From positions 1 through 64,000 of the forward strand of contig OMZI01000009.1 in the NCBI GenBank assembly GCA_900315485.1: a stretch of 64,000 nucleotides of DNA. The letters run 5' to 3'. Below the pieces are notes generated by a model that saw nothing but the letters and a program-made list of their open reading frames with translations, made no database searches and was not told the origin of the DNA. Made by a program: the position numbers and the translations under genes. This DNA comes from an uncultured Eubacteriales bacterium (GTDB lineage: Bacteria > Bacillota > Clostridia > Peptostreptococcales > Anaerovoracaceae). Below, one piece after another: positions 24,095 to 33,881 of this stretch; position 1 is the first letter of the stretch, and every line of letters begins with the position of its first letter.

Positions 24095-26545
24095 ATGAAC
24101 AGATACGAAAGTGAAAATATAGGAAGACTGAGACAGCATCTGGGCGGATGCATGGTAATGCTGAAGAAAAACGGCGCATTCCCGCTTGAGAAGGCTGGTA
24201 CGATCGAGGCTGTCGGCAGCGGTGTGAGAAACACGATCAAGGGCGGCACCGGATCCGGCGAAGTAAACTCGAGATACTTTGTGAACGTAGAGGAAGGCAT
24301 CATGAGGGCCGGTTTTGAGCTGTACAACAGAGACTGGCTCACTGTATACGGATACTGCAGGGATGAAGCCAAGGAAGCCTTCAAGGAAGAACTGAAGAGG
24401 CGTGCCAAGGCAGAAAAGGTCAATGTCATGTCCCTGTCCATGGGAATCGTGATGAAAGAGCCTGAGTTCAGTATCCCGCTCAAGTTCAATGCCGATGCGG
24501 GAATATATGTGCTCTCAAGGATATCCGGTGAGGGAAATGACAGGATGCCGGAAAAGGGTGACTTCAGACTCACAGACGGTGAGGTCAGAGACATCCTCGA
24601 AATGGACAGAAAGTATGATAAGTTCATGCTTGTCATCAATGCAGGAGGCCCGGTGGACCTGACGCCTGTAATGAGCGTCGGCAACATCCTCGTGCTGTCG
24701 CAGCTCGGAGTTGAGACAGGAAGCGCTCTTGCAGACATCCTGCTCGGCAAGACTTATCCTTCAGGCAAGCTGACGACCACATGGGCTGCATATGAAGACT
24801 ACAGCAGCATCGGAGAGTTCGGCGGGATCAATGAGACAAGATATAAGGAAGGCATCTATGTCGGATACCGCTACTTTGATGCGGCCGGCGTAAAGCCTCT
24901 GTTCCCGTTCGGTTACGGACTCGGATATACGGATTTTGCGCTTGAAACAGAGAGCGTTAAGGCTGAATTCGGAGAGTTCACCGTAAATGTGAAGGTAAAG
25001 AATACAGGAAAGCATCCGGGACGCGAAGTCGTCCAGGTATATGCTGCATGTCCTCAGGGCAGGCTCGATAAAGAGGTAAAGCGCCTTGCAGGCTTCGCCA
25101 AGACCGGTGAACTGGCACCGGGCGAAGAGGAGACCGTGACTGTGAAGTTTACCGCTGAAGACCTCGCAAGCTATGATGAGGGCAAGGCTGCATACGTTCT
25201 TGAGAAGGGAAAGTATGTGATACTTGCAGGAAACAGCAGTGAGGATGTAAAGGCTGCGGCAGTATATGAGCTGGATGAGGAATTCGAACTGAAGCAGGTG
25301 AAGAATCTGCTCGGAAAGCCTGATTTTGAGGATCATAAATTCGAAAGAGAAGGGGCTGCAGACCCTGTCAGCCTGTTTGACGCAGACATGTTACCGGTAA
25401 ACAAACTTGACCTGAGTGAGCTGCAGACTGAACTTGTATCATACGGCTCCAACAGGCCTGAAGCTGAGGCTGTTCTGGATGAACTGTCAGACAAGGAGCT
25501 CGCTTATCTCAACATCGGAGCATTCGATCCGAGAGGCGCTCTCTATACAGTTGTAGGTGATTCATCCACGACTGTTGCAGGAGCTGCCGGCGAGAGCTGC
25601 AGCATGTTTGAAGATAAGGGAATAAACCGCATAGTCATGGCTGACGGCCCTGCCGGAGTGAGAGTGGCTCCGAGGTATTACGAGGACAGGAAGGGCAAGC
25701 ATTCGCTCGGCCCTGGTGTCCCTGAGGGAATGATGGAGTACATGCCGGATGCAGCCAAGATCGTCATGGACATCCGTGCACGCTTCAGAAAGCTGAAGGA
25801 GAGAGGCATCGAGGTCAAGGAGCAGTACACGACAGCGATACCTATCGCAACAGCGGTCGCTCAGAGCTTTGACGTTGATTTTGCCCGCATGTGCGGCGAC
25901 ATCGTAGGCTCCGAGATGGACATCTTCGGCATAGACCTGTGGCTGGCTCCGGCTCTGAATATACACAGAAACGTGCTGTGCGGCAGGAACTTCGAGTACT
26001 TCTCGGAAGATCCTCTTGTCAGCGGTAAGATGGCAGCAGCCCTGACTCAGGGCGTTCAGGCGCATGAAGGCCGCGGCGTCACTATCAAGCACTACGCTGC
26101 CAACAATCAGGAGACCAACAGATACGCCAATAACAGCCAGGTAAGCGAGCGTGCGATGAGAGAGATATATCTCAGAGGATTCGATATCTGCATCAGAGAA
26201 TCCGATCCGGTGTCCCTTATGACTTCGTACAACCTGCTGAACGGCGTACATACATCAGAGAGGCGCGATCTTGTAACGGATATCCTCAGAGATGAGTTCG
26301 GATTCGACGGCATGGTCATGACTGACTGGGTCATCGGAAACGGAATGCTTCTCAACAAGGACTCGGTGTACGGTATCCCTGATCCTGCTGTCGTAGCAGC
26401 TGCAGGACACAGCCTGTTCATGCCGGGCTGCCGTCTGGATCACAGGAACATGATGGCAGGTCTGAAGAATGGACGTGTCACAAGGGAGCAGCTGATAGAA
26501 AATGCTGCGTGGCTGATGCATGTCGCGCACAGACTGGGCAAATAG
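24095..26545 (+). CDS. Glycoside hydrolase family 3, permuted domain order
   Basis: An 816-residue GH3 enzyme, probably a cytoplasmic beta-glucosidase or related exo-glycosidase (no signal peptide). The domains are in reverse order: the alpha/beta sandwich comes first (residues 10-270, LGGCMVMLKKNGAFPLEK and YPSGKLTTTW), then a fibronectin-III-like part (about 285-400, FPFGYGLGYTDF at its start), and last the (beta/alpha)8 domain (about 485-810) with ADGPAGVR, GRNFEYFSEDP, the KHYAANNQETNR motif and the nucleophile D744 in GMVMTDW. This order is known for some ruminal clostridial GH3 enzymes. AAGGAG supports 24095 over the in-frame start at 24011, which overlaps the TM2 gene. Confidence 0.9.
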   Translation: MNRYESENIGRLRQHLGGCMVMLKKNGAFPLEKAGTIEAVGSGVRNTIKGGTGSGEVNSRYFVNVEEGIMRAGFELYNRDWLTVYGYCRDEAKEAFKEELKRRAKAEKVNVMSLSMGIVMKEPEFSIPLKFNADAGIYVLSRISGEGNDRMPEKGDFRLTDGEVRDILEMDRKYDKFMLVINAGGPVDLTPVMSVGNILVLSQLGVETGSALADILLGKTYPSGKLTTTWAAYEDYSSIGEFGGINETRYKEGIYVGYRYFDAAGVKPLFPFGYGLGYTDFALETESVKAEFGEFTVNVKVKNTGKHPGREVVQVYAACPQGRLDKEVKRLAGFAKTGELAPGEEETVTVKFTAEDLASYDEGKAAYVLEKGKYVILAGNSSEDVKAAAVYELDEEFELKQVKNLLGKPDFEDHKFEREGAADPVSLFDADMLPVNKLDLSELQTELVSYGSNRPEAEAVLDELSDKELAYLNIGAFDPRGALYTVVGDSSTTVAGAAGESCSMFEDKGINRIVMADGPAGVRVAPRYYEDRKGKHSLGPGVPEGMMEYMPDAAKIVMDIRARFRKLKERGIEVKEQYTTAIPIATAVAQSFDVDFARMCGDIVGSEMDIFGIDLWLAPALNIHRNVLCGRNFEYFSEDPLVSGKMAAALTQGVQAHEGRGVTIKHYAANNQETNRYANNSQVSERAMREIYLRGFDICIRESDPVSLMTSYNLLNGVHTSERRDLVTDILRDEFGFDGMVMTDWVIGNGMLLNKDSVYGIPDPAVVAAAGHSLFMPGCRLDHRNMMAGLKNGRVTREQLIENAAWLMHVAHRLGK

Positions 26546-26575
26546 AAATATCACGAGGGGAATAATTCAGGCAAA

Positions 26576-27727
26576 ATGGGTTACAGGATATTTGTTATCA
26601 ATCCGGGGTCGACTTCGACCAAACTGGCATATTTTGAAGACGAGAAGAAGCTGGTGGAGACGAACGTCTTTCAGGACGCGCCGCTGCTGGCAAGTCTCGG
26701 GAGCGTCAGGGAGCAGCTTGACTACAGGCTTGAGATGATCAGGAAGTTCCTTGACGACAACGGTATCGACCTCACCGGGGTGGATGCCATCGTCGGACGC
26801 GGCGGCGCGAACATGCCGTGCGTCGGAGGCACATATGAGGCCAATGAGCTGCTGATTCAGGACAATCTGAATGCGGTCACGGGTGTCGACCACCCGGCCA
26901 ATCTCGGCATCCCGCTTGCCGCTGCTCTGCAGAAGGAGTACGGCGGCAGGGTGTTCATGGTTGACAGCCCGAAGACTGATGAGTTCTGCGACCTTGCAAG
27001 GGTAACGGGTGTTCCCGGCATATACAGGACTTCGAGCACGCATGCTCTCAACCTCAAGGGGACTGTCCGCATGCACTGCAGGAATCAGGGCGTCAGATAT
27101 GAGGACGGCAACTATATCGTCTGTCATATCGACGGCGGCATGAGTATATCCGCCCATGAACGCGGCAGGATGATAGATTCGACGAACAATGCCGGCGGGG
27201 AAGGCCCGTTCACTCCGACAAGGACGGGAGCTCTTCCTGTCAGCTCGGTCATCGATTACTATTTCGACAATGAGCACAGGAGCCGCATCGGGATCGGTGA
27301 GACTCACTTTGCTGATCACGGTGAAGCGGTCGCAGCGGCAAAAGAGGTGCTGACAAGAAACGCGGGTCTGACCGGGTATTTCGGGACCTCGAATTCGGAT
27401 ATGATCCATGAGATGGTTGAGAAAGGCGACACCAGGGCCGTAAGGGTGTGGGACGCCATGATCTATAACATATGCAAAGCGATCGGAGAGATGGCAACAG
27501 TGCTGTCGGGCAGGGTCGATGGGATCGTATGCGGCGGAGGTCTGCTGCGTTTCAGCGACCTGCAGCAGAAGATCCGCGAGCGCTGCGAGTGGATCGCGCC
27601 GGTATTCTTCTATCCGGGCGAGGTGGAGCATGAGGCCATGGCGGCCGGCGCGCTCCGCGTGCTGAGAGGTGAAGAGGAGCCTCTCGAATATACCGGAGAG
27701 CCGGTATTCAAAGGATTCGAAGACTAG
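26576..27727 (+). CDS. buk: Butyrate kinase
   Basis: A 383-residue acetokinase-family enzyme that interconverts butyryl phosphate and butyrate with ATP. The N-terminal phosphate-binding strand INPGSTSTKLAYF and the GRGG, HPANLGIP, TSSTHALNLKG and CHIDGG motifs are all present; length is slightly above the usual 355 residues. Phosphotransbutyrylase, its usual operon partner, is not adjacent, so the enzyme could serve butyrate or branched-chain acyl phosphates formed elsewhere. It lies 30 bases after the GH3 gene and 35 before an aldo/keto reductase gene, possibly one transcript. Confidence 0.92.
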   Translation: MGYRIFVINPGSTSTKLAYFEDEKKLVETNVFQDAPLLASLGSVREQLDYRLEMIRKFLDDNGIDLTGVDAIVGRGGANMPCVGGTYEANELLIQDNLNAVTGVDHPANLGIPLAAALQKEYGGRVFMVDSPKTDEFCDLARVTGVPGIYRTSSTHALNLKGTVRMHCRNQGVRYEDGNYIVCHIDGGMSISAHERGRMIDSTNNAGGEGPFTPTRTGALPVSSVIDYYFDNEHRSRIGIGETHFADHGEAVAAAKEVLTRNAGLTGYFGTSNSDMIHEMVEKGDTRAVRVWDAMIYNICKAIGEMATVLSGRVDGIVCGGGLLRFSDLQQKIRERCEWIAPVFFYPGEVEHEAMAAGALRVLRGEEEPLEYTGEPVFKGFED

Positions 27728-27762
27728 AAATCATATATATTAAAAAAAGGAACACAGAATAC

Positions 27763-28944
27763 ATGGAATACAGAAAACTCGGAAATACCGGACTTGAAGT
27801 CAGTGTCATCGCGCTCGGATGTGAAGGGTTCGTGCAGGACACGAGTCTGGCAAAGAAGTTCATAGATATGGCAGAGGAGGCAGGCGTCAACTATTTTGAC
27901 CTGTTCTCACCGGACCCTGATGCAAGGTCTGCTCTCGGCGAAGCCCTGAAGGGCAGGAGGGAGAAGTTCATCATCCAGTCGCATATCTCGTCCGTATGGA
28001 AGAACGGACAGTACGAGAGGAGCAGGGATATTGACGATGTCAAGGCAGCATTCGAGGATTCTCTTGAGAGACTCGGAACAGACTACATCGATGTCGGAAT
28101 GATCCACTACTGCGATGCAGACAGCGACTGGGATGCGATCAAGGACAACGGTATCGTGGACTACGCGAAGCAGCTCAAAGCTGAGGGAAAGATACACCAC
28201 ATAGGTCTGTCATCTCATAACCCTAAGGTCGCGATGAGAGCGATCGCGGAAGGCGATATTGAAGTCCTGATGTTCAGCATCAACTATGTATACGATATGC
28301 TGCCGGGCACTGAAGATGTCAATGACCTGTGGGCTGATGAAGTGTATGAAGGCGGATTCACCAACATGGATCCTGAGAGACAGAGACTTTACGAACTGTG
28401 CGAGGACAGGGGAGTCGGCATCACTGTAATGAAAGCGTTCGCCGGCGGTGACATTCTCGATGAGAAGCTGTCACCTGCAGGTGCTGCTCTTACAGTACCG
28501 CAGTGCATCAGCTACGCACTATCGAGACCGGCAGTCGCGACGGTATGCTCGGGAGCCAGAAATGAAGAGCAGCTGGCGGAGAGCATCGCTTACTGTGACG
28601 CAAGCGAAGAGGAGCGCTCCTATGCAGAGGCGTTTGCAGCTTTCCCGCGTGTGAGCTGGAGCGGACACTGCATGTACTGCACGCACTGTCATCCGTGCCC
28701 TGCAGAGATAAACATCGCGGATGTCACCAAGTTCCTTAATCTTGCAGTGGCGCATAATGAATCTAACGGGATAGCGGAGGGCTCACCTGAATTCCGCGTG
28801 CCGGACACCGAGGCTATGCACTATAAGGTGCTTGAACATCACGCAGGTGACTGCCTGCAGTGCGGACTCTGCGAGACCAGATGCCCGTTTGATGTCTCCA
28901 TCCGTGAGAACATGAAGCGTGCTGAGAAGATATTCGGATACTGA
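27763..28944 (+). CDS. Aldo/keto reductase with C-terminal 4Fe-4S domain
   Basis: A 393-residue protein. Residues 1-280 form an aldo/keto reductase barrel (RKLGNTGLEVSVIALGCEG, the YIDVGMIHYCD strand, HHIGLSSHNP, VMKAFAGGD). The usual catalytic Tyr loop is altered (NYFDLFSPDPDAR, where classical members have D-T-A-x-x-Y), so activity may differ. The last 100 residues carry two Cys groups: CMYCTHCHPCP and CLQCGLCETRCPFDV, a ferredoxin-like arrangement. Such fused proteins occur widely in anaerobes and presumably move electrons between NAD(P)H or flavin and the Fe-S clusters. Substrate unknown. Confidence 0.88.
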   Translation: MEYRKLGNTGLEVSVIALGCEGFVQDTSLAKKFIDMAEEAGVNYFDLFSPDPDARSALGEALKGRREKFIIQSHISSVWKNGQYERSRDIDDVKAAFEDSLERLGTDYIDVGMIHYCDADSDWDAIKDNGIVDYAKQLKAEGKIHHIGLSSHNPKVAMRAIAEGDIEVLMFSINYVYDMLPGTEDVNDLWADEVYEGGFTNMDPERQRLYELCEDRGVGITVMKAFAGGDILDEKLSPAGAALTVPQCISYALSRPAVATVCSGARNEEQLAESIAYCDASEEERSYAEAFAAFPRVSWSGHCMYCTHCHPCPAEINIADVTKFLNLAVAHNESNGIAEGSPEFRVPDTEAMHYKVLEHHAGDCLQCGLCETRCPFDVSIRENMKRAEKIFGY

Positions 28945-28988
28945 TATTTTGCCGCTGTTTTCAGACACATCTGCTATGGGACAAGGAC

Positions 28989-29654
28989 ATGAAAAAGGTT
29001 ACGAAAATCATATTAAAAAAGGGAATCAAATTAGCGGCCAGGCAGGCAGGCAAAAGCGCAAAGGATTTTGCTGTCAACACAGCGAAGGAGGCAGCGCTTG
29101 TGTACATTCACGCTGCTACTGATCAGGATCTTGCCGGCAGACCGTTCAGGAAGATAAAGAGAAGGGACAGAGATGCAGTTCTCGGGATGATGAAGGACTT
29201 CTACTCATCAGCAGCGGTCCTGTCAAACGGTTCCGAAGAGATATTCAATAAAGACATCGATGCATGCATATCCGAAAATCCTTATCTTGAGGGGTTTGTA
29301 TTCGTGCAGAAATGTTCTGCCGAAGCAGCGGAAGCTGATAATACCGGGGATGACGTAAAAGACGAAGCGGCCCCTGAAACAGAGGCGGTAAAAGAAAAGA
29401 TCCTCGGATATGCAATGATCGCCCACAGCTTCAGTACGGAATACGGCATGCCGTGCATATGGATCGAGGATCTGTATCTTATCAAAGAGGCGAGAGGCAT
29501 GGGCCTGGCGTCTCAGTTCCTTGAATTCCTTGCAGAGAAGTACTCTGACCATATCCTGCGTCTGGAATCAGAGAATGAGAACGAGCACGCTATGGAAGTG
29601 TATAAACGCAATGGCTTCAGCAGAATGCCGTACGTTGAAATGTACAGAAAATAG
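28989..29654 (+). CDS. GNAT-family N-acetyltransferase
   Basis: A 221-residue protein. The first 40 residues are a basic amphipathic stretch; residues 55-221 are a GNAT fold with the acetyl-CoA loop in EARGMGLASQFLEFLAE (near 165-178), and the C-terminal ENEHAMEVYKRNGF strand-helix. An acidic insertion lies between the second and third strands (about 118-136). Substrate unknown. It follows the aldo/keto reductase by 44 bases. Confidence 0.85.
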   Translation: MKKVTKIILKKGIKLAARQAGKSAKDFAVNTAKEAALVYIHAATDQDLAGRPFRKIKRRDRDAVLGMMKDFYSSAAVLSNGSEEIFNKDIDACISENPYLEGFVFVQKCSAEAAEADNTGDDVKDEAAPETEAVKEKILGYAMIAHSFSTEYGMPCIWIEDLYLIKEARGMGLASQFLEFLAEKYSDHILRLESENENEHAMEVYKRNGFSRMPYVEMYRK

Positions 29655-29737
29655 TGTTATCCTTGTAAATCTGTGGCCGGAGGATATTCTGACAACCCTG
29701 CCGCAGGAATACGTGAAAAGGAATTCATAGATTCAGC

Positions 29738-31453
29738 ATGAAGAAAATAAATACCGGAGCTCTTATACTTATATCTATACTACTCATTGCAATTGCAGTA
29801 GTAGTATATTTTGTGCTGCTCGGACAGTGGCACACAACAGCATATGCGGCCGGCAGGACCAACACGGTCGCAGTCTACAGCTATGCTGACGAGGCTGCTC
29901 AGGGTACTGAGGAAGGCTCCGGAGAAGCGGAACATAAGCTGACCGAAACAGGAGAGGTCGTAAGAGGAAGCGAGATCGTAAGGTACAGGCAGGCGGTAGA
30001 GCAGGACGGGGTCACCTATCACAAAGTAAATGTGGAGACATTCGCGGACGGAACGGAACCGGGCGATGCAGAGCTCTACATGACTGAAGAGAGCACCGCT
30101 GATCTTGTCGATGACACAGTCCTTGAGACCGAGGTGTATGTGAGGACACCGGCTACGATCTACGAGGAGCCGGACAGCCCTGACATCGCTTCATTCGCGG
30201 CAAAGGGCACAAAGCTTGAAGTCACAGGCCATGACAGGCTGCAGGACAACGGATACATAAACATGTACAAGGTCTCCTACGATGCAGGGGACGGCAAAAC
30301 CGCTGAAGGCTATGTCTACGGCAAATATATGACGGACACACAGGAATCGGCTGACGCTCCGTACAATGAGCACGGGGAGTACGACACGGCGAAGGACGAC
30401 GGGTTCAGATTTGAACTGTACGGAGGAGAGGCGAAGGACCTCGACTTCTATCCGTACGAGAGGACTGCGATAAAGGATAATGAATTCTGCACATATGCAA
30501 GGGCGATGTACCTTAACGCCTATGCGGCTGTACATCCGGAGCAGTACGTTGAAGTTATAAAGGAGAGCGGATGCAACGCTGTTGTTATCGACCTCAAGGA
30601 CGGACCTCTTACATACAAGTCAGAAGTCGCGAAGGAACTGGCACCGACCGCATACAAGAATGCGTATGTCACACCGGAGGAGCTTAAAAAGGGCGTTGAC
30701 GCATACCGCGAAGCGGGTGTATACCTCATCGGAAGAATAGTTACTTTCAATGATTCCGAGTACGCCAAGGACCATCCTGACGACTGCATCAAATACGGCG
30801 GCAGCTCGGGCTGGCCGAGTGCTTTCTCGCGCAATGTATGGGAATACAATGTCAAGCTGGCTCAGGAGGCTGTCCGCGAATTCGGGTTCAACGAGATCCA
30901 GTTCGATTATGTAAGATTCCCTGAATCCACATATGAGATGTCCAGGTCGGGCAAGGCGGATTTCCGCAATAAATACGGCGAGTCCAAGGCTCAGGCTGTG
31001 CAGAATTTCTGCTTCTATGCGGCTGACCAGCTGAGAGAATCCGGTGCCTACATATCCGTGGATGTGTTCGGGGAGAGCGCATACAGCTATGTCACTGCAT
31101 ACGGACAGTACTGGACAGCGATCTCAAACATAGTAGATGCGATAAGCGCCATGCCGTACACTGATCACTTCTCCGGCGACAGGCCGTGGGAGGATCCGTA
31201 CAGCTCGGTAAAGCGCTGGGCGAAAAAGGCGCAGAAGCAGCAGGAGAGGCTTCAGGATCCTGCGGTCGCAAGGACGTGGATCACGGGATACAATACTCCG
31301 CACTGGGCGCCGACCGTGAATTACGACGAAGGCAAGCTGAAAGCCCAGATAAAGGCTCTTGAGAAATGCGGACTTGACGGAGGGTTCATTCCGTGGAATG
31401 CCATGTCGGATATCGGTAAGTACAGGCAGTATAAGGGCATATGGGCAGAGTAA
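29738..31453 (+). CDS. Putative exported glycosidase (DUF4015) with SH3-like region
   Basis: A 571-residue protein with an N-terminal signal anchor (7-29), an extracytoplasmic SH3-like region (about 130-205, containing a GYVYGKYMTD end) and a C-terminal DUF4015 putative glycosyl hydrolase barrel (about 255-560). The barrel shows NAVVIDLKDG, YLIGRIVTFND, NEIQFDYVRFPE and SVDVFGESAYSY, with acidic residues at strand ends as expected for a retaining or hydrolytic enzyme. The combination suggests action on the cell wall or a surface polysaccharide. It ends in a strong terminator. Confidence 0.82.
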   Translation: MKKINTGALILISILLIAIAVVVYFVLLGQWHTTAYAAGRTNTVAVYSYADEAAQGTEEGSGEAEHKLTETGEVVRGSEIVRYRQAVEQDGVTYHKVNVETFADGTEPGDAELYMTEESTADLVDDTVLETEVYVRTPATIYEEPDSPDIASFAAKGTKLEVTGHDRLQDNGYINMYKVSYDAGDGKTAEGYVYGKYMTDTQESADAPYNEHGEYDTAKDDGFRFELYGGEAKDLDFYPYERTAIKDNEFCTYARAMYLNAYAAVHPEQYVEVIKESGCNAVVIDLKDGPLTYKSEVAKELAPTAYKNAYVTPEELKKGVDAYREAGVYLIGRIVTFNDSEYAKDHPDDCIKYGGSSGWPSAFSRNVWEYNVKLAQEAVREFGFNEIQFDYVRFPESTYEMSRSGKADFRNKYGESKAQAVQNFCFYAADQLRESGAYISVDVFGESAYSYVTAYGQYWTAISNIVDAISAMPYTDHFSGDRPWEDPYSSVKRWAKKAQKQQERLQDPAVARTWITGYNTPHWAPTVNYDEGKLKAQIKALEKCGLDGGFIPWNAMSDIGKYRQYKGIWAE

Positions 31454-31475
31454 CAAACAGAACAGCATATTGTTG

Positions 31476-31506
31476 CGGCAGACGGAATGTCTGCCGTTTT
31501 TTTTTC
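31476..31506 (+). terminator. Intrinsic terminator
   Basis: CGGCAGAC (31476-31483) pairs with GTCTGCCG (31489-31496), followed by ten T's. Confidence 0.92.
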
Positions 31507-31547
31507 GTACGGATTTGCATTTTTTACTTTCCAGGTGGTTTATATAA

Positions 31548-31576
31548 TTGACTAACTTTTTAACATTTTATACAAT
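31548..31576 (+). promoter_or_regulatory. Promoter of the Old-Yellow-Enzyme-type gene
   Basis: TTGACT (31548-31553) and TACAAT (31571-31576) with a 17-base spacer. Confidence 0.65.
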
Positions 31577-31667
31577 GAAAACAATAGTATATGGTCTGGT
31601 GCTTTGCGGCCGGACAGAATGACCGCAGCAGGCAGATCAGCATGTGATTTCCAGGAGGATAAGAAGG

Positions 31668-33740
31668 ATGAAGAAGGAATATGAACCTCTATTCACGCCT
31701 TGGAAGATCGGCAATGTAGAGATCCCTAACAGGATCGTGCAGACTTCCATGGGAGGAACGTCCCTGTTCGGATGGCTTGAGCCTTGCCACTTTGATAAGG
31801 AAGCCGCTCATCACATTCTGGGCCGTGCTCAGGATGGTGTAGGACTGGTACTTCCGGGCATGCAGTGCGTAAGAGATACCATGGGCAGGAGATGGCTCTA
31901 TCAGAACAAGAAGATGTTCAAGGATCTTGCAGAGTGGATACCTGAATTCCACAAGACAGGCTCCAAGCTGTTCATTCAGCTCGCCGGCGGATTCGGACGT
32001 TCGATGGCTATCAACGACATGTTCGTTCAGATGCTCAAGAACAAGCCTTTCGGCGCTGTTGCAAAGCCTTTTGTAGATATTGAATACTGCTGCGCTTCAG
32101 CATCTGAGACACCTAACAGATGGTATCCTGAGCTGAAGTCGAGACCTATGACGATCGAAGAGATCCACGAGATGGTAGAGGCTTTTGCCAAGACCGCAAA
32201 GATGTGCAAGGATGCCGGTGTTGACGGTGTCGAGATCCACGCAGTACACGAAGGATACCTCCTCGACCAGTTCACTATCGCAAACATGAACTACAGAACT
32301 GACCAGTACGGCGGTTCATTCGAGAACAGATTCAGATTCCCTGTAGAGATCGTACAGGCAATCAAGAGAGAGTGCGGAGACGACTTCCCTGTAGCTCTGA
32401 GATATTCCGTAGTATCCAAGACAAAGGGATGGCTCCAGGGAGCACAGCCGGGCGAAGAGTTCGTAGAGTTCGGACGTGACATGGAAGAGTCCGAAAAGGC
32501 TATCAAGTACCTGTCTGACATGGGTTATGACATGTTCAACTGCGACAACGGTACTTATGATGCATGGTACTGGGCACATCCGCCTGTCTACATGCCGGAT
32601 AACTGCAACTTCGAGGATGTAGCTCACATCAAGAAGTTCACTGACAAGCCTGTAGTCTGTGCAGGTAAGATGGACATCAAGTTCGCTGCACAGGAAATCA
32701 AGAAGGGCAGCATTGATGCTCTCGGCATTGCCCGTCAGAACCTCGTTGACCCTGACTGGGTAACCAAGCTGCGTGAGGGCAGAGAAGAGGAAATCAAGCC
32801 TTGCATCAGATGCCACAATGCATGCTTCAATTTTGCAAAGTCGAAGCACACAGCAAATACACAGCCTCTGTTCGACTCGCTCCAGCTTGCACGCTGCGCT
32901 CTGACACCTCAGACGATGCAGCACAACAAGTACAAGATCGTACCGACCAGCAAGCCTAAGAAGGTTGCCATCGTCGGCGCGGGCTTCGGCGGACTCGAGG
33001 CAGCTCTTGTACTCAAGAAGAGAGGACACAACCCTGTAGTATTCGAGAAGGATGACAAGATGTTCGGTCTGTACAATACAGCTTCCGCAATGTCCTTCAA
33101 GGATGCTGACAAGGAACTCATGAAATGGTATGAGAGAGAGCTGAAGAAGTGGGATATCGATATCAGGCTCAATACAGAAATCAAGGATATCAATGCACTC
33201 CTTAAGTCTTATGATGATGTTATCGTATCCATCGGAACATACCCTAAGGCAATCAACATTCCTGGATTCGACAAGGCGATCACATTCACTGATCTGCTGA
33301 CAGGAAAGAACAAGAAGAAATACGACAAGATCGTATTCCTCGGCGGCGGACTTTCATCCTGCGAAGCTGCATACGATGCAGTTCTCGCCGGCAAGCATCC
33401 GGTAGTAGTTGAGTTCCAGGATGACCTGATCACTGCTCCTGGCACATGCCTTGCAAACTCCTCATTCCTGAGAGAGGCTCTGCCGTTCAAGAACGTTCCT
33501 GTACATCTGCGCAGCACAGTCACCGAGATCGGCGACGGATACTGCATGATCAAGAACGTCGAGACAGGCGAGGAATGGAAGGAAGAGTGTGACTGCGTAG
33601 TCAACGGACTCGGATTCGTACCTAATGACCAGTTCGCTTCGATCAAGAACAAGCATCTCCACAGATGCGGAACCTGCGTAAAGTGGGGCGCACTCAGAGA
33701 GGTTATCTGGGGAGCATGGGATGTTGCAATGAAGATCTAA
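31668..33740 (+). CDS. Old-Yellow-Enzyme/2,4-dienoyl-CoA reductase-type flavin oxidoreductase
   Basis: A 690-residue oxidoreductase with the architecture of 2-enoate and 2,4-dienoyl-CoA reductases. Residues 1-370 form an FMN barrel (EPLFTPWKIGNVEIPNRIV, GVDGVEIHAVHEGYLLDQF, YGGSFENRFRFP), followed by Cys residues for a 4Fe-4S cluster (CIRCHNACFNF ... ARC), then an FAD/NAD(P) module (VAIVGAGFGGLEAALVL near 436 and a second nucleotide fold, IVFLGGGLSSCEAAYDA). The start at 31668 has AGGAGG in front; an upstream GTG would add eight residues. It is monocistronic, with its own promoter and terminator. It likely reduces an activated C=C bond; bile-acid or enoate substrates are possible but unproven. 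Confidence 0.88.
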   Translation: MKKEYEPLFTPWKIGNVEIPNRIVQTSMGGTSLFGWLEPCHFDKEAAHHILGRAQDGVGLVLPGMQCVRDTMGRRWLYQNKKMFKDLAEWIPEFHKTGSKLFIQLAGGFGRSMAINDMFVQMLKNKPFGAVAKPFVDIEYCCASASETPNRWYPELKSRPMTIEEIHEMVEAFAKTAKMCKDAGVDGVEIHAVHEGYLLDQFTIANMNYRTDQYGGSFENRFRFPVEIVQAIKRECGDDFPVALRYSVVSKTKGWLQGAQPGEEFVEFGRDMEESEKAIKYLSDMGYDMFNCDNGTYDAWYWAHPPVYMPDNCNFEDVAHIKKFTDKPVVCAGKMDIKFAAQEIKKGSIDALGIARQNLVDPDWVTKLREGREEEIKPCIRCHNACFNFAKSKHTANTQPLFDSLQLARCALTPQTMQHNKYKIVPTSKPKKVAIVGAGFGGLEAALVLKKRGHNPVVFEKDDKMFGLYNTASAMSFKDADKELMKWYERELKKWDIDIRLNTEIKDINALLKSYDDVIVSIGTYPKAINIPGFDKAITFTDLLTGKNKKKYDKIVFLGGGLSSCEAAYDAVLAGKHPVVVEFQDDLITAPGTCLANSSFLREALPFKNVPVHLRSTVTEIGDGYCMIKNVETGEEWKEECDCVVNGLGFVPNDQFASIKNKHLHRCGTCVKWGALREVIWGAWDVAMKI

Positions 33741-33767
33741 CTTGCAGCTGTAATAGTTTTAATAGAG

Positions 33768-33794
33768 ACCGCCGGGTCAACCCCGGCGGTTTTG
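33768..33794 (+). terminator. Intrinsic terminator
   Basis: ACCGCCGGG (33768-33776) pairs with CCCGGCGGT (33782-33790), followed by TTTTG. Confidence 0.88.
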
Positions 33795-33881
33795 TGTTAC
33801 AATTGTTTTAACCGGCAGGTGTAATAAGGGTAGAAGAACTAAGAACACGAAGCATGCTTAAAGATAAAAGAGAGGTGCTCT

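Noticed and set aside
26567..27631. 354-codon minus-strand frame opposite butyrate kinase
   Set aside because: Complete overlap with an unambiguous butyrate kinase; no start signals.
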